Below are positions 25,541 through 34,141 of a stretch of DNA of 64,000 nt, piece after piece. How positions within the stretch are numbered: the first letter of the stretch is position 1; the number at the start of each line of letters is the position of its first letter. This stretch comes from Bacteroidota bacterium (lineage in GTDB: Bacteria; Bacteroidota; Bacteroidia; Bacteroidales; UBA10428): contig CP065006.1 in assembly GCA_016699695.1 (NCBI GenBank), forward strand, positions 62,001 through 126,000. Direction: 5' to 3'. The position numbers were made by a program, and so were the translations under genes. The notes below the pieces were generated by a model that saw only the letters and a program-made list of their open reading frames with translations, had not been told where the DNA came from and ran no database searches.

Positions 25541-27079
25541 CTATCTGGCCACTTTTAACACAGCCATGGCCACTTTAATGCCATCGGCTGCTGAGCTGAT
25601 AATTCCACCGGCCCAACCGCTGCCTTCGCCTGCAAGGTAAAGGTTGTCGTACCCGCAACTATAAGATTCCTTGTCTCTTATCACCTGCACGGGTGATGAG
25701 GTTTTGCTTTCGAGCCCTACTAGTAATCCTAGTTCATAGCCCTTTAATTTCTGGGCAAATTGTTTTAATCCTTGCTGCATGGCCATTGCTATGCTATTCG
25801 GCAGGAGGGCATCTACCTCAGCAGGCACAAGTCCCAATGGATAACTCGATTCAGGGAGCTTTTTTGTAATCCTGTTCTGAGTAAAATCGGCAATACTTAC
25901 CGCAGGAGCTTTGTATCCCTGCGAATAAACATAAAATCTTTGCTCGAGCGCTTCCAACCAGTCGAGGGTCTCTTCGGGTGTGGCTGTTTTTTGCAGCAGC
26001 TCATCGGGATGCGCGGCAGCCACTACCGCGGCATTGGCAAATTTTCCGTTGCGCTTGTAATAACTCATGCCATTTACCAGGTTCGAACCCTCATAAGCGG
26101 TGGCCGGTACAATGATACCTCCGGGGCACATACAGAACGAATACACCGCTTTGCCACTTTCGCTCTGGGCTGTAAGCCTGTATTCGGCAGCCTTTACGCC
26201 TGGAAGCGAAGGCTTGCCCCATTGCGCCTTGTTAATGATTTCCTGCGGATGTTCTGCCCGCATTCCAAGGGCAAAATTCTTGGTCTGAAAGGGTACCCCA
26301 CGTCTCATCAGCATGCGGTAGGTTTCGGTAGCTGAATGGCCGATGGCCAGCACAAGATAGTCGATCTCAAAATCGCCTTTCGAGGTGCGCACTTTCTCTA
26401 TTTTCTTGTTTTTTAAAACAATATCTTCCAGCATGGTGTCGAAATGAACCTGCCCACCAAGGTCTATTAGCTTTTGGCGCAGGCGGGTAGTCACTTCGAG
26501 CAGGTTGTCGCTTCCTACATGGGGGTGGGTCATGTACATAATTTCGGCAGGTGCGCCCGCTTCGATAAAGCTCTTGTAGATGTAATTGCGTTCAAGTGAA
26601 ATGCCCTTGGTGCGCGAAGTGAGCTTGCCATCGGAAAAGGTTCCGGCACCTCCTTCGCCAAAAGAATAATTGTTATACGAATCGAACTGACCAGTGCTTT
26701 CGAAATGGTCGATGCTATGTTTACGTTTCATTACCTTACTGCCCCGCTCAAGTAGAATAGGTTTCATTCCAGCCTCGGCCAATACCAGAGCCGCAAAAAT
26801 CCCTGCAGGACCGCTACCTACCACCACCACCTTTTCTACATGCTTTTGGAGTGGAATTTCAATGAGCGGAACAGCTGGAGCCTCACCGGTGCGCAGCGCT
26901 TCGGACTTTACTCCCAAACGGTACTGCCAGCATATTTTTTGCTTGTTACGGGCATCGAGACTTTTAAGCAAAATCTCGAAAGTGAATTCCTTTAGCCCAG
27001 TGCTTTTACCTACCTGTTTTTCCAGCTCACTGTCGCTCATACCCACCGGCAGGCGCAATTCAATTTCTTTGTATCCCAC
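25541..27079 (-). CDS. Uncharacterised FAD-dependent oxidoreductase (COG2509-like)
   Basis: 512 residues. The dinucleotide fold starts at about residue 84 (VVVVGSGPAGIFAALVLAEAGMKPILLERG); a second nucleotide segment is YSFGEGGAGTFSDGKLTSR, and the C-terminus has NLYLAGEGSGWAGGIISSAADGIKVAMAV, all hallmarks of the predicted FAD-dependent dehydrogenase family. The N-terminal 80 residues are an extra domain seen in the family. Reaction unknown. The MORN protein gene lies 11 bases upstream on the same strand, so the two may share a transcript. Confidence 0.85.
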   Translation of the reverse strand: MGYKEIELRLPVGMSDSELEKQVGKSTGLKEFTFEILLKSLDARNKQKICWQYRLGVKSEALRTGEAPAVPLIEIPLQKHVEKVVVVGSGPAGIFAALVLAEAGMKPILLERGSKVMKRKHSIDHFESTGQFDSYNNYSFGEGGAGTFSDGKLTSRTKGISLERNYIYKSFIEAGAPAEIMYMTHPHVGSDNLLEVTTRLRQKLIDLGGQVHFDTMLEDIVLKNKKIEKVRTSKGDFEIDYLVLAIGHSATETYRMLMRRGVPFQTKNFALGMRAEHPQEIINKAQWGKPSLPGVKAAEYRLTAQSESGKAVYSFCMCPGGIIVPATAYEGSNLVNGMSYYKRNGKFANAAVVAAAHPDELLQKTATPEETLDWLEALEQRFYVYSQGYKAPAVSIADFTQNRITKKLPESSYPLGLVPAEVDALLPNSIAMAMQQGLKQFAQKLKGYELGLLVGLESKTSSPVQVIRDKESYSCGYDNLYLAGEGSGWAGGIISSAADGIKVAMAVLKVAR

Positions 27080-27090
27080 TGTAAATCTAA

Positions 27091-27537
27091 CTATTTAATG
27101 AAATCACCGTTTTCGTAAAGCCCTTCCTGGCTGCTGCCATCGGCCCAGGTATATTTCCCTTTTCCATGAAAACGGTTGGCTTTGAAGTAGCCAGTATATT
27201 TATCACCATTGGGATAGAAAAAGATTCCATAGCCTTCCTGCAGGCCATTTTTCCACTCGCCGGTATATTTTGAGCCATCGGGCCACACATAAGTTCCTTG
27301 CCCGTGAAAGGCATCGTTCAGCCACATGCCGTCATAGGTATCGCCGTTGCTGTTTTTAAGCTTTCCTGAGCCACTGCGCTGACTGGCGACCCAGTTTCCA
27401 TCATAGCTATCGCCATTGGCATACACGAATTTTCCATAACCCTGCTTGCAATTTCCTTCGATACAGCCCGCAGTTGTTTGGGCACGAAGTGCTGAAAGGG
27501 AAATAATACCCATTAACAGAATAATAGCTCTTTTCAT
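27091..27537 (-). CDS. Secreted MORN-repeat protein
   Basis: 148 residues with a signal peptide (MKRAIILLMGIISLSALRAQ). Five MORN repeats follow: GYGKFVYANGDSYDGNWV, GSGKLKNSNGDTYDGMWL, GQGTYVWPDGSKYTGEWK, GYGIFFYPNGDKYTGYF and GKGKYTWADGSSQEGLYE. MORN repeats form a hairpin stack that binds lipids or acts as a scaffold. Copy number is high for so short a protein; it is nothing but repeats after the signal. It is 11 bases upstream of the FAD gene. Confidence 0.88.
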   Translation of the reverse strand: MKRAIILLMGIISLSALRAQTTAGCIEGNCKQGYGKFVYANGDSYDGNWVASQRSGSGKLKNSNGDTYDGMWLNDAFHGQGTYVWPDGSKYTGEWKNGLQEGYGIFFYPNGDKYTGYFKANRFHGKGKYTWADGSSQEGLYENGDFIK

Positions 27538-27736
27538 GACTTTAAAGTTTAGTGAAGTGCAGGTAACAGTTTACAAATGCATTAATCTTTAGAATTAGTT
27601 TAAAACTTAACATTATATTTTTCAAGCTGATATTTAATTTTCATTCGAAATTAAATCCTTAAATCTAGCCGCAATTATCTCTTAAAGGTGTTTTCGAAAT
27701 TGGTTTACCTTCGAAAAATGCCAGCTAATTATTAAT

Positions 27737-29377
27737 TTAATCTGGTAGATTTGATTTGTAGTAAATTTTAAAAGGTGAACTTTTTGACGCTGCAAAATAC
27801 AACCATATTGTGCCATCGAGGCTCGACCAGTTAACTGCCCACACATCAACTTTACCTCCAATATTATCGTTGTATGCCGGTACAGTGCCATCCGGATTTC
27901 TGTATTGAACCAGGTTGTAAAAAAGCTCCTGGCTTCCGGGGCCACCTGCACAAATATAAGTCAGCGTACCTTCGAACCAGGTTGCTACCGGGCCTATTCC
28001 ATCAAAGCCATCCGGCTCTCCGGATCCTTTTGTATAAAGTGCCTTTCCAACAAAAGATAGAGCATCATACGCTTTCTGATAATCATGGCTAATATAACTA
28101 AGTTGCGATAACCATGTATTTGCAAATAAAATTATCGCCGGATAATGAATTCCTTCTCTCCAGTATTTTAAGTTGCTGTCCCATGTTTTTGAAGAAATAT
28201 AATTTAACAATTTAGCGGCTTTTGCAGTATCGCCCAGTTCATATAAACTTTGAATTGCAGATGAATAAAGTTCGGAGCTTGTAATTTCGACTTTGGTATT
28301 TTTAATTACATTTAACGTGTAAAAACTTCCATCTTCTTCAATAAGGTTGTAAAGAAATGCTTTTGCCCTTGAAATGGAATTCAAAACGCGTTTATCTCCG
28401 GATTTTGCATAATAATTGACCAGGCCTGTGATAACCCATGGAAAATCACCCATGAAAACCTCGCCATAAGATTCAATTCTCCATTTTATTTTACCTGACT
28501 CTGTATACCAGGCCCTGGGCCAAAAACCTATGCTATCCTGATTTTCAACAAAAAACAAGGCTAATTTTTCTGCAGCCTTAGCGCAATCATTAATTGGTAG
28601 AGAATTTTCCCATTCCCCCTCAATTGATAAAAGTTTTAAAAGCATACCGTGGCCATATAGCCAAGAGGTAGGGTCTTCTTTCCAGGTATAAAAAAGGCCG
28701 TTTGGAACCTGGCGGGCCAAGATACCCTTAATAGCCTGGTTTTTTATTGTGTCTAAAATAGAACTGTCAATTAATGTTTCAAAATAGTTTATCCTTTGCC
28801 ATTCTGATGGATTGCCCAATTGAAGTTTTCGTATAACCAATACACCAGAATCTTCTAGTGTATCATTAGCAGAACTATCTGAAAATACCTCAAATTTAAT
28901 TGCATTGATTTCATTCCAGTTGATATTTCCTTTGAACTGTTCCTTAAGTAATGATAGTCGTTCAAACCACCTGTTTAAGCTAGCTAACCCATGCCATGTA
29001 TGATATGCTTCATTTTTTGTGTCTTCAAATCCTAATTTAACATGTCGATTATCATTGCAGATCGACCCTTTTATATCAACACCTATTAGTTTATCTGAAA
29101 TTTGTATGGGATTATTTAGTATCTGTTTACAAATTATACTTTTTTTCCGGGCACCTGGCCCAAAACTCCAGTGAAGATAAATGTTAGCCGAGTCGGTTGT
29201 TAAATAGCAACTGTCCCCTTTAGTATATGCGAGGTCCCATTTGGAATTATCGGTAAATAAATCCTTCTGGAGAATATCAGTTCCTTTCCATCCTAGTTCG
29301 AATTGTTGAGCCATTATATTTGAAGAGAATATGGCTACGAAAGCATAAAAAACAATGATAAAGTGAATTTTTCTCAT
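27737..29377 (-). CDS. Secreted protein, probable alpha/alpha-barrel glycan-active enzyme
   Basis: 546 residues with a signal peptide (IIVFYAFVAIFSSNIMAQQ). The first third is beta-rich (a carbohydrate-binding-like jelly roll is possible). The rest is helical with evenly spaced Trp-, Tyr- and Gly-rich motifs (GLVNYYAKSGDKRVLNSISRAKAFL, VATWFEGTLTYICAGGPGSQELF, VDVWAVNWSSLDGTIWLYFAA), reminiscent of six-hairpin glycosidases and related lyases. I cannot name the family or a catalytic pair. AT-rich, a single gene facing the cassette-like array. Confidence 0.55.
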   Translation of the reverse strand: MRKIHFIIVFYAFVAIFSSNIMAQQFELGWKGTDILQKDLFTDNSKWDLAYTKGDSCYLTTDSANIYLHWSFGPGARKKSIICKQILNNPIQISDKLIGVDIKGSICNDNRHVKLGFEDTKNEAYHTWHGLASLNRWFERLSLLKEQFKGNINWNEINAIKFEVFSDSSANDTLEDSGVLVIRKLQLGNPSEWQRINYFETLIDSSILDTIKNQAIKGILARQVPNGLFYTWKEDPTSWLYGHGMLLKLLSIEGEWENSLPINDCAKAAEKLALFFVENQDSIGFWPRAWYTESGKIKWRIESYGEVFMGDFPWVITGLVNYYAKSGDKRVLNSISRAKAFLYNLIEEDGSFYTLNVIKNTKVEITSSELYSSAIQSLYELGDTAKAAKLLNYISSKTWDSNLKYWREGIHYPAIILFANTWLSQLSYISHDYQKAYDALSFVGKALYTKGSGEPDGFDGIGPVATWFEGTLTYICAGGPGSQELFYNLVQYRNPDGTVPAYNDNIGGKVDVWAVNWSSLDGTIWLYFAASKSSPFKIYYKSNLPD

Positions 29378-29787
29378 TTTTACAATAATATTAGTTTTGT
29401 TATTACTATTTACTTTAAATCTTTAGCAAAAATTTACTGTTTAATTTAGCCAGGTAAAACAAACATATACTTCAGAACTCAATAGATTTTGTATAATAAA
29501 ATGTTGCTGCTAATTATACCCAATAATTAATTGAACTTATATTATTCTTTTCATAAATCTATACCTATCTAATTATTTGCTCGCAGCTAACAAATTTATT
29601 CCTAAAATTATATTTCAACAATTTTTTGGACAATTACTCAAAAAATGCTAGGCTTTGATAGGTTGGAACTTCGAAACGTAGCACAGTGTTCTCATTAGCG
29701 ATAGCAAATAATCCAGGCCTCCTCAAATGGACCGTCATTATCCCTTCAGCTCATTTAATTTCCCCTTCTATTGCTATTCTTTTCATT
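29378..29787. other. Intergenic AT-rich region
   Basis: About 410 bases between two leftward genes. No coding frame. It should contain the promoter of the 27737 gene, but I find no consensus match, and I see no repeat shared with elements A-D. Confidence 0.4.
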
Positions 29788-30585
29788 TTAATCGAGGTAT
29801 ATTTCTCCTGTAAGAAACAATTTGACCTGACCCCCAATTAAACACCTTTCATTTTGATACTCACAAAAAAGTTGTCCGCCCCTTTTTGACAACTGTTTTG
29901 CTGTCAATTGCTTTCTTCCTAATTTTTCTGACCAAATGGGTATCAAAGAAGTATGCGCCGAACCTGTCACAGGGTCCTCGTTTATACCCGATTGTGGGGC
30001 AAAAAAACGAGAGACAAAATCAACTGTGTCACCTTTAGCCGTAACTATTAATCCTCGTGCATTTAGTTTTGAAATTTCGCTCAAATTAACCTGAAGATTT
30101 TTTAATAGCTTTTCACTTTCAATTATAGCTATATAGTCTGTTTTACCTTTGAAGAGTTCAATGGGCTTAATCCCTATACAATTTTCTATCGTAGTTTTAA
30201 AATCGTTGTTCACAATATCCAATTTGTCGGTTGGAAAATCCAGAAATAACATACCGTCCTTTTTCGATACTGTTAACAATCCGCTTTTCACTGAATGGAA
30301 TCTGACCACCGATGGAGGGTAGTGAAGTATCTCAAATAACACAAAGGCCGCAGCAAGTGTGGCATGACCGCATAAATCAACTTCAGTGGTAGGTGTAAAC
30401 CATCGTATCTCAAAATCCTTTTCCTTTGGAACAACAAAGGCTGTTTCAGCCAGATTGTTCTCATTTCCTATCGACTGCATCACATCATCCTCTAACCAAT
30501 TATCTAAAATGCAAACGGCTGCAGGATTGCCAGAAAACAGTCTATCGGTAAAAGCATCGATTTGGTAAATTTTTATTTTTTTCAT
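29788..30585 (-). CDS. PhzF-family isomerase/epimerase-like protein
   Basis: 265 residues. PhzF signatures: IYQIDAFTDRLFSGNPAAVCIL, the catalytic Glu in NENNLAETAFVVP, VDLCGHATLAAAFVLF, and the C-terminal half GINEDPVTGSAHTSLIPIWSEKLG. The fold is a two-domain diaminopimelate-epimerase-like barrel. Outside phenazine producers these enzymes have unknown substrates. It starts 20 bases after repeat element B, as the last gene of an array of unrelated leftward genes, which suggests a gene cassette. Length is typical. Confidence 0.9.
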   Translation of the reverse strand: MKKIKIYQIDAFTDRLFSGNPAAVCILDNWLEDDVMQSIGNENNLAETAFVVPKEKDFEIRWFTPTTEVDLCGHATLAAAFVLFEILHYPPSVVRFHSVKSGLLTVSKKDGMLFLDFPTDKLDIVNNDFKTTIENCIGIKPIELFKGKTDYIAIIESEKLLKNLQVNLSEISKLNARGLIVTAKGDTVDFVSRFFAPQSGINEDPVTGSAHTSLIPIWSEKLGRKQLTAKQLSKRGGQLFCEYQNERCLIGGQVKLFLTGEIYLD

Positions 30586-30604
30586 GATGCGGTATCTTCT
30601 GTAT

Positions 30605-30740
30605 TAATTGTGGCTAACATTTAGTAAATACAAAGTAGGCGGTTGCGGGCTTCAAACTTATCAAACCATTACAAAGTTGAAGCGGGCTGCGAGCCTTGAA
30701 TTTATTGATTTTGCGCCTATTTTGTATATACATTGTTGGG
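30605..30740 (-). repeat. attC-like structured repeat, element B
   Basis: Arms ATACAAAGTAGGCG (30628-30641) and CGCCTATTTTGTAT (30714-30727) are complementary with only one G-T pair. An inner pair GCTTCAA (30649-30655) and TTGAAGC (30677-30683) adds a second stem. On the leftward strand it begins GCGCCCAACA and ends at a GTTAGCC near 30612. GCCCAAC fits the RYYYAAC end rule of integron attC sites; the other end misses GTTRRRY by one base. It encodes the last codons of the ATPase gene at 30717. Confidence 0.65.
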
Positions 30741-31862
30741 CGCTGGCAATATTACAAATTCTCTAAAATTATCTTTATCAATAACATTACTCTCTGCATT
30801 GTATGATTCTACAAAAGTCTTAGGTAATTTTGATGTCTTTTTTTTATTCCATTTAAATTCATAACCAATTATCTTTCCACTATTTTCTTCGACAAAATCA
30901 ACTTCCTGCTGCTGTTTAGTTCTCCAAAAATATGTTCGAGCTAGACTTTGCTTATACTCGATTTGTTTCATTCTCTCAGAAATTAAAAAATTTTCCCATA
31001 ATGCACCTTTGTCTGTTCTTAAATCCAGAGGATTAAAATTCCCTATAACCATGTTACGAACACCATTGTCGTAGAAATATATTTTCTTGTTCGTTTTTAT
31101 TTCATTACGAACATTTCTGCTAAAACTACCCAATTTGAAAATAATATAAGCTTGTTGAAGTATGTCAATATACTTGCTAATAGTATTTTTATCAACATTA
31201 ACAATCTGAGCTAATTCTGAATAATTCACTTCGCTACCTAATTGAAGGGCTAATGCCTGAACCAACTTTTCCAGCACCTCAGGCTTTCTAATGTCGGAAT
31301 ATGAAAAGATATCCTTGTATAAATAGCTATTTACCAAATTTCTTAGGATACTAATTTCATCTCCAACATTATTTAAGACATCAGGGTAAAATCCATACAG
31401 TAGTCTATTTTCTAATTGTTGCTCGGAACTCAAATACCCATGATGATTTTCGAATTCTTCCCATGAAATAGGAAACAGTTGATACTCCCATTTCCTGCCA
31501 GTCAATGGCTCATTAATCTTATTGGTTAAGGCAAAAGAAGAAGAACCACTTGTGAATAATTGAACATCTTTAAACCTATCCGTAATAATTTTCATGGTAA
31601 GCCCAATACCTTCTATTCTTTGAGCTTCATCTATAAATACAAATTTATATTTCCCTAAAATTGCCCTAATCTGTTCAGTATTAGGTTCTGTTAATAGTGT
31701 TCTTGTTTTGGGGTCATCCCCGTCAAGCAATAAATAATCTTTTGTTTCGAGTATCAATTCAATAAGAGTTGTTTTTCCAACTTGTCTTGGTCCAATAACA
31801 ACTATAGCTTTACCCGAACCTAATCTACTTTCAATTATTTCTCTTAAATATCTTGAATACAT
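30717..31862 (-). CDS. AAA ATPase with DUF4143
   Basis: 381 residues. Walker A is VVIGPRQVGKTTLIELIL near residue 22, Walker B is KFVFIDEAQRIEGIG, and the arginine-sensor segment VQLFTSGSSSFALTNKI follows. The C-terminal half (SELAQIVNVDKNTISKYIDILQQAYIIFKLGSFSRNVRNEIKTNKKIYFYDNGVRNMVIGNF...GALWENFLISERMK...ARTYFWRTKQQQEVDFV) is DUF4143, a winged helix plus a nuclease-like fold. Function is unknown; they are common in mobile regions. The C-terminal PAPNNVYTK is encoded by repeat element B. Very AT-rich. Confidence 0.9.
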   Translation of the reverse strand: MYSRYLREIIESRLGSGKAIVVIGPRQVGKTTLIELILETKDYLLLDGDDPKTRTLLTEPNTEQIRAILGKYKFVFIDEAQRIEGIGLTMKIITDRFKDVQLFTSGSSSFALTNKINEPLTGRKWEYQLFPISWEEFENHHGYLSSEQQLENRLLYGFYPDVLNNVGDEISILRNLVNSYLYKDIFSYSDIRKPEVLEKLVQALALQLGSEVNYSELAQIVNVDKNTISKYIDILQQAYIIFKLGSFSRNVRNEIKTNKKIYFYDNGVRNMVIGNFNPLDLRTDKGALWENFLISERMKQIEYKQSLARTYFWRTKQQQEVDFVEENSGKIIGYEFKWNKKKTSKLPKTFVESYNAESNVIDKDNFREFVILPAPNNVYTK

Positions 31863-31899
31863 CTTTTGTTTTTTATTCGAAGATAATACTTTTCGTGAT

Positions 31900-32060
31900 A
31901 TAATTCACCGTAAGTTATGATATTGTGTGATTACGGTAGAATTAATCGGCTTGCGCTTAACAGTTTTGGTATGGTGTCGTGCGGGAGTACGAAGCTATTT
32001 CCTATCAGTTTACAGCTACTTTTATTTACGAGCTACTAACTATCGAAAATCGCATGTACA
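31900..32060 (-). repeat. attC-like structured repeat, element C (divergent)
   Basis: 31994-32015 matches element A 13681-13702 in 18 of 22 positions, and flanking words (TGCGGGAGTACGAAGC, ACGAGCTAC) recur in the family. It lies between the stop of the gene at 32071 and the start of the ATPase at 31862. The outer arms are less clear than in elements A and B, so the borders are approximate. Confidence 0.4.
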
Positions 32061-32070
32061 ATTTCATAAG

Positions 32071-32697
32071 CTAATGGCTGTAAATACTTTTAAAATCCTT
32101 TAATATTAGCTTGTTTATCTCGTTAATGCTTCTTTCAAATGTAATTACTAAATCATTTTCATCGTAGAATAAATCTCTAATCTTTGGCTTTAAGACATAT
32201 TTCAGTTTATCAACTTCTGAATTGGCCATATTAATTTGTATTGGCCTCATATGTCTTCTAAATATCCCCAAATCATAAACTTTTCCAAGAATTACTAATG
32301 TATTATCAATCCTGCATACTTTGTAATTATCTAAACGCGGCTCGACATTTATCTTGGCCTCATAGTTCGTCTTATGTGGCTTAATAATTAACTTGTCTTG
32401 AAATATCAGTACTGGCAAGCTTGCAATGCTATCGAACATTGAATTGTAATATTTTTCAAATCTCTCTTGAAGTCTGTATTTTATGTACCCCGATGTGTAA
32501 AATCCCAGATAGATAAATATAAAAATAGATAAACTTCTGAGTAATCGTAAGGATTCCCAAATAGAAAGTTCTCTAAATCCAATTGTAAAAAAGAAAATAA
32601 TAGGAAAAATCGAGATAATAGCAAGAATACTTATCCAATATTTCATTGCCTTTTTATCCGAAAAAATGTATTGTATATATGTCATTTTACTTTCCAT
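32071..32697 (-). CDS. Hypothetical membrane protein, two helices
   Basis: 208 residues. Two hydrophobic segments lie near residues 18-37 (YWISILAIISIFPIIFFFTIG) and 49-68 (SIFIFIYLGFYTSGYI), followed by a 120-residue soluble tail (LPVLIFQDKLIIKPHKTNYEAKINVEPRLDNYKVCRIDNTLVILGKVYDLGIFRRH) with a PH-like or YcxB-like feel. I do not recognise the family. The gene sits between repeat elements and is AT-rich, as expected for a cassette of unknown role. The frame is intact. Confidence 0.6.
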   Translation of the reverse strand: MESKMTYIQYIFSDKKAMKYWISILAIISIFPIIFFFTIGFRELSIWESLRLLRSLSIFIFIYLGFYTSGYIKYRLQERFEKYYNSMFDSIASLPVLIFQDKLIIKPHKTNYEAKINVEPRLDNYKVCRIDNTLVILGKVYDLGIFRRHMRPIQINMANSEVDKLKYVLKPKIRDLFYDENDLVITFERSINEINKLILKDFKSIYSH

Positions 32698-32851
32698 CTT
32701 GAAGAGGTTTTGGTTGATAGTTATGAGTCATGTGCTGAGTGCAAAGTTTTCACCTATTATCGTACACCATCTTCCATGTTATAGCCACTTATTCTGCCCT
32801 CTCTTAGTAGCCTATTCGCAGACCATGCACTTTATAGCGTTTTATTAATAA

Positions 32852-33307
32852 TTATTTCTTTTGATATTTCCACTCTTTTTCACATTCATAACATTTATAT
32901 GACTTTTTAAATATTGGAAATACAGCATTGAAAAGGAAAATTACAATTACGGTCCAAATATTAGGAACCTTTTTAATACTAATATTTTCAGATTTACAAT
33001 ATGGGCAAATATTTATATTAAAGCCTTTTTCCACAAAAACTATTTCAATCTTATCAGCTTCATTAACAATAGTTTCATTTATATAGCCACCTTTTTTAAG
33101 TGCTTCAATTCCACTATTAAAATCAGCTTCACGCACCATTAATTTTACTCCACCAATTGCATTAGAGTAAAAATTATTCATTTGTGCTGTTAATTCATCT
33201 CGAATTTCCGATTCAATTCCTTCTGATTCAAGAAATGCTTTGGCAAAATGTGCTTCATGTGGATAAACAAAAGTGAGTATTAATAGCCAATTTTCATTTT
33301 TCAACAT
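32852..33307 (-). CDS. DUF2007-domain protein with zinc ribbon
   Basis: 151 residues from MLKNENWLLILTFVYPHEAHFAKAFLESEGIESEIRDE at 33307. DUF2007 (putative prokaryotic signal-transducing protein) covers roughly residues 1-70 (...GGVKLMVREADFNSGIEALKKGGYI). The second half has a zinc ribbon CPYCKSEN ... CYECEKEW flanking a hydrophobic helix (IWTVIVIFLFNAVFPIF). The frame is open to 33391, but the extra N-terminus is encoded next to repeat D and does not fit the family. Role unknown. Confidence 0.75.
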   Translation of the reverse strand: MLKNENWLLILTFVYPHEAHFAKAFLESEGIESEIRDELTAQMNNFYSNAIGGVKLMVREADFNSGIEALKKGGYINETIVNEADKIEIVFVEKGFNINICPYCKSENISIKKVPNIWTVIVIFLFNAVFPIFKKSYKCYECEKEWKYQKK

Positions 33308-33394
33308 ATTTATTTTATTTGAATTATTTCCGAGTAAATATTTTATCTGAAGTATACTACTTTGGGTAATTTTCAATGACGTAAAACGCATGTT

Positions 33395-33503
33395 GCTAGA
33401 AAACGTAGGGGAGTTCGAAGCAGCGTCTTATTCCCCCAAGAAAACAGAAACTTGAGTAATATATGCTTTCTTATCTGCGCTTCAACTCAAAGATTTCTTA
33501 GTA
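33395..33503 (-). repeat. attC-like structured repeat, element D
   Basis: GAGTTCGAAGC (33410-33420) pairs with GCTTCAACTC (33479-33488), with one unpaired base, and further pairing continues outward; a single extrahelical base is typical of folded attC sites. On the leftward strand it begins CAGCTGCCAACA, aligned with CAGCGCCCAACA of element B, and ends near TAGCAACATG. It encodes the last codons of the 33498 gene. Confidence 0.55.
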
Positions 33504-33989
33504 GCTGTTGGCAGCTGGTGTTTTCTGGATTTCAATTTTTAGTCTTTTTTCTCTAGTTATTGTTTTATGAATTGCAATTAAGTCAGTCTTCTCAGCTACT
33601 TCATATTGTTTTTCACTAATCTCATACTTTTCACCATCTGCAACCACAACATATTTTTTAACCTCTGGTGAAAGTCTATCTTGTCTGTCGAGATATTCAA
33701 ATTTATTTTCAATTATTCTAAACTCAATTATTTTTTGACCTCGATGGATGTCGTCCCTTAATTGCTTAGTTAATATGTGCGTAATTACAAAAACAATTAA
33801 TGAAAGTCCAAAAGTTATAAGAATCTCAAGTGCTGATATATTCCAAAGCCCTGAGTCAGCCAATTTAAAAATTTGAATTAATACGATTATCATCATGAAA
33901 AGAGTTGCAGATGTGATATAATTCAATCTTAATTCCTTTTCCAATTCAATTCGTTCTTCTGATGTCAGATTATCAATTCTGCTATCCAT
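33498..33989 (-). CDS. Hypothetical membrane protein, two helices
   Basis: 163 residues. An N-terminal soluble segment (NLTSEERIELEKELRLN), two hydrophobic helices (SATLFMMIIVLIQIFKL and SALEILITFGLSLIVFVITHIL), and a polar C-terminal tail ending KLKIEIQKTPAANSY. I do not recognise the family. The last residues PAANSY come from repeat element D, as PAPNNVYTK does for the ATPase at 30717. The first gene of the leftward array, AT-rich. Confidence 0.6.
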   Translation of the reverse strand: MDSRIDNLTSEERIELEKELRLNYITSATLFMMIIVLIQIFKLADSGLWNISALEILITFGLSLIVFVITHILTKQLRDDIHRGQKIIEFRIIENKFEYLDRQDRLSPEVKKYVVVADGEKYEISEKQYEVAEKTDLIAIHKTITREKRLKIEIQKTPAANSY

Positions 33990-34141
33990 ATAAATTGTCT
34001 ATGTATTCAAAAGGTGCTTACTTCTAACTCCATTATATCCACAATTAAAAAACCATTTCTTTGTTTGCTCTTCTAATTAGTACAAATATTTAATGCCTTT
34101 CATCGATTTAATGGTTTCTCCAACAAAATTGAAGCGATAAG

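Noticed and set aside
32698..32851. Possible fifth attC-like repeat
   Set aside because: Only a short AGTGCA/TGCACT pairing is visible and there is no shared sequence with elements A-D.
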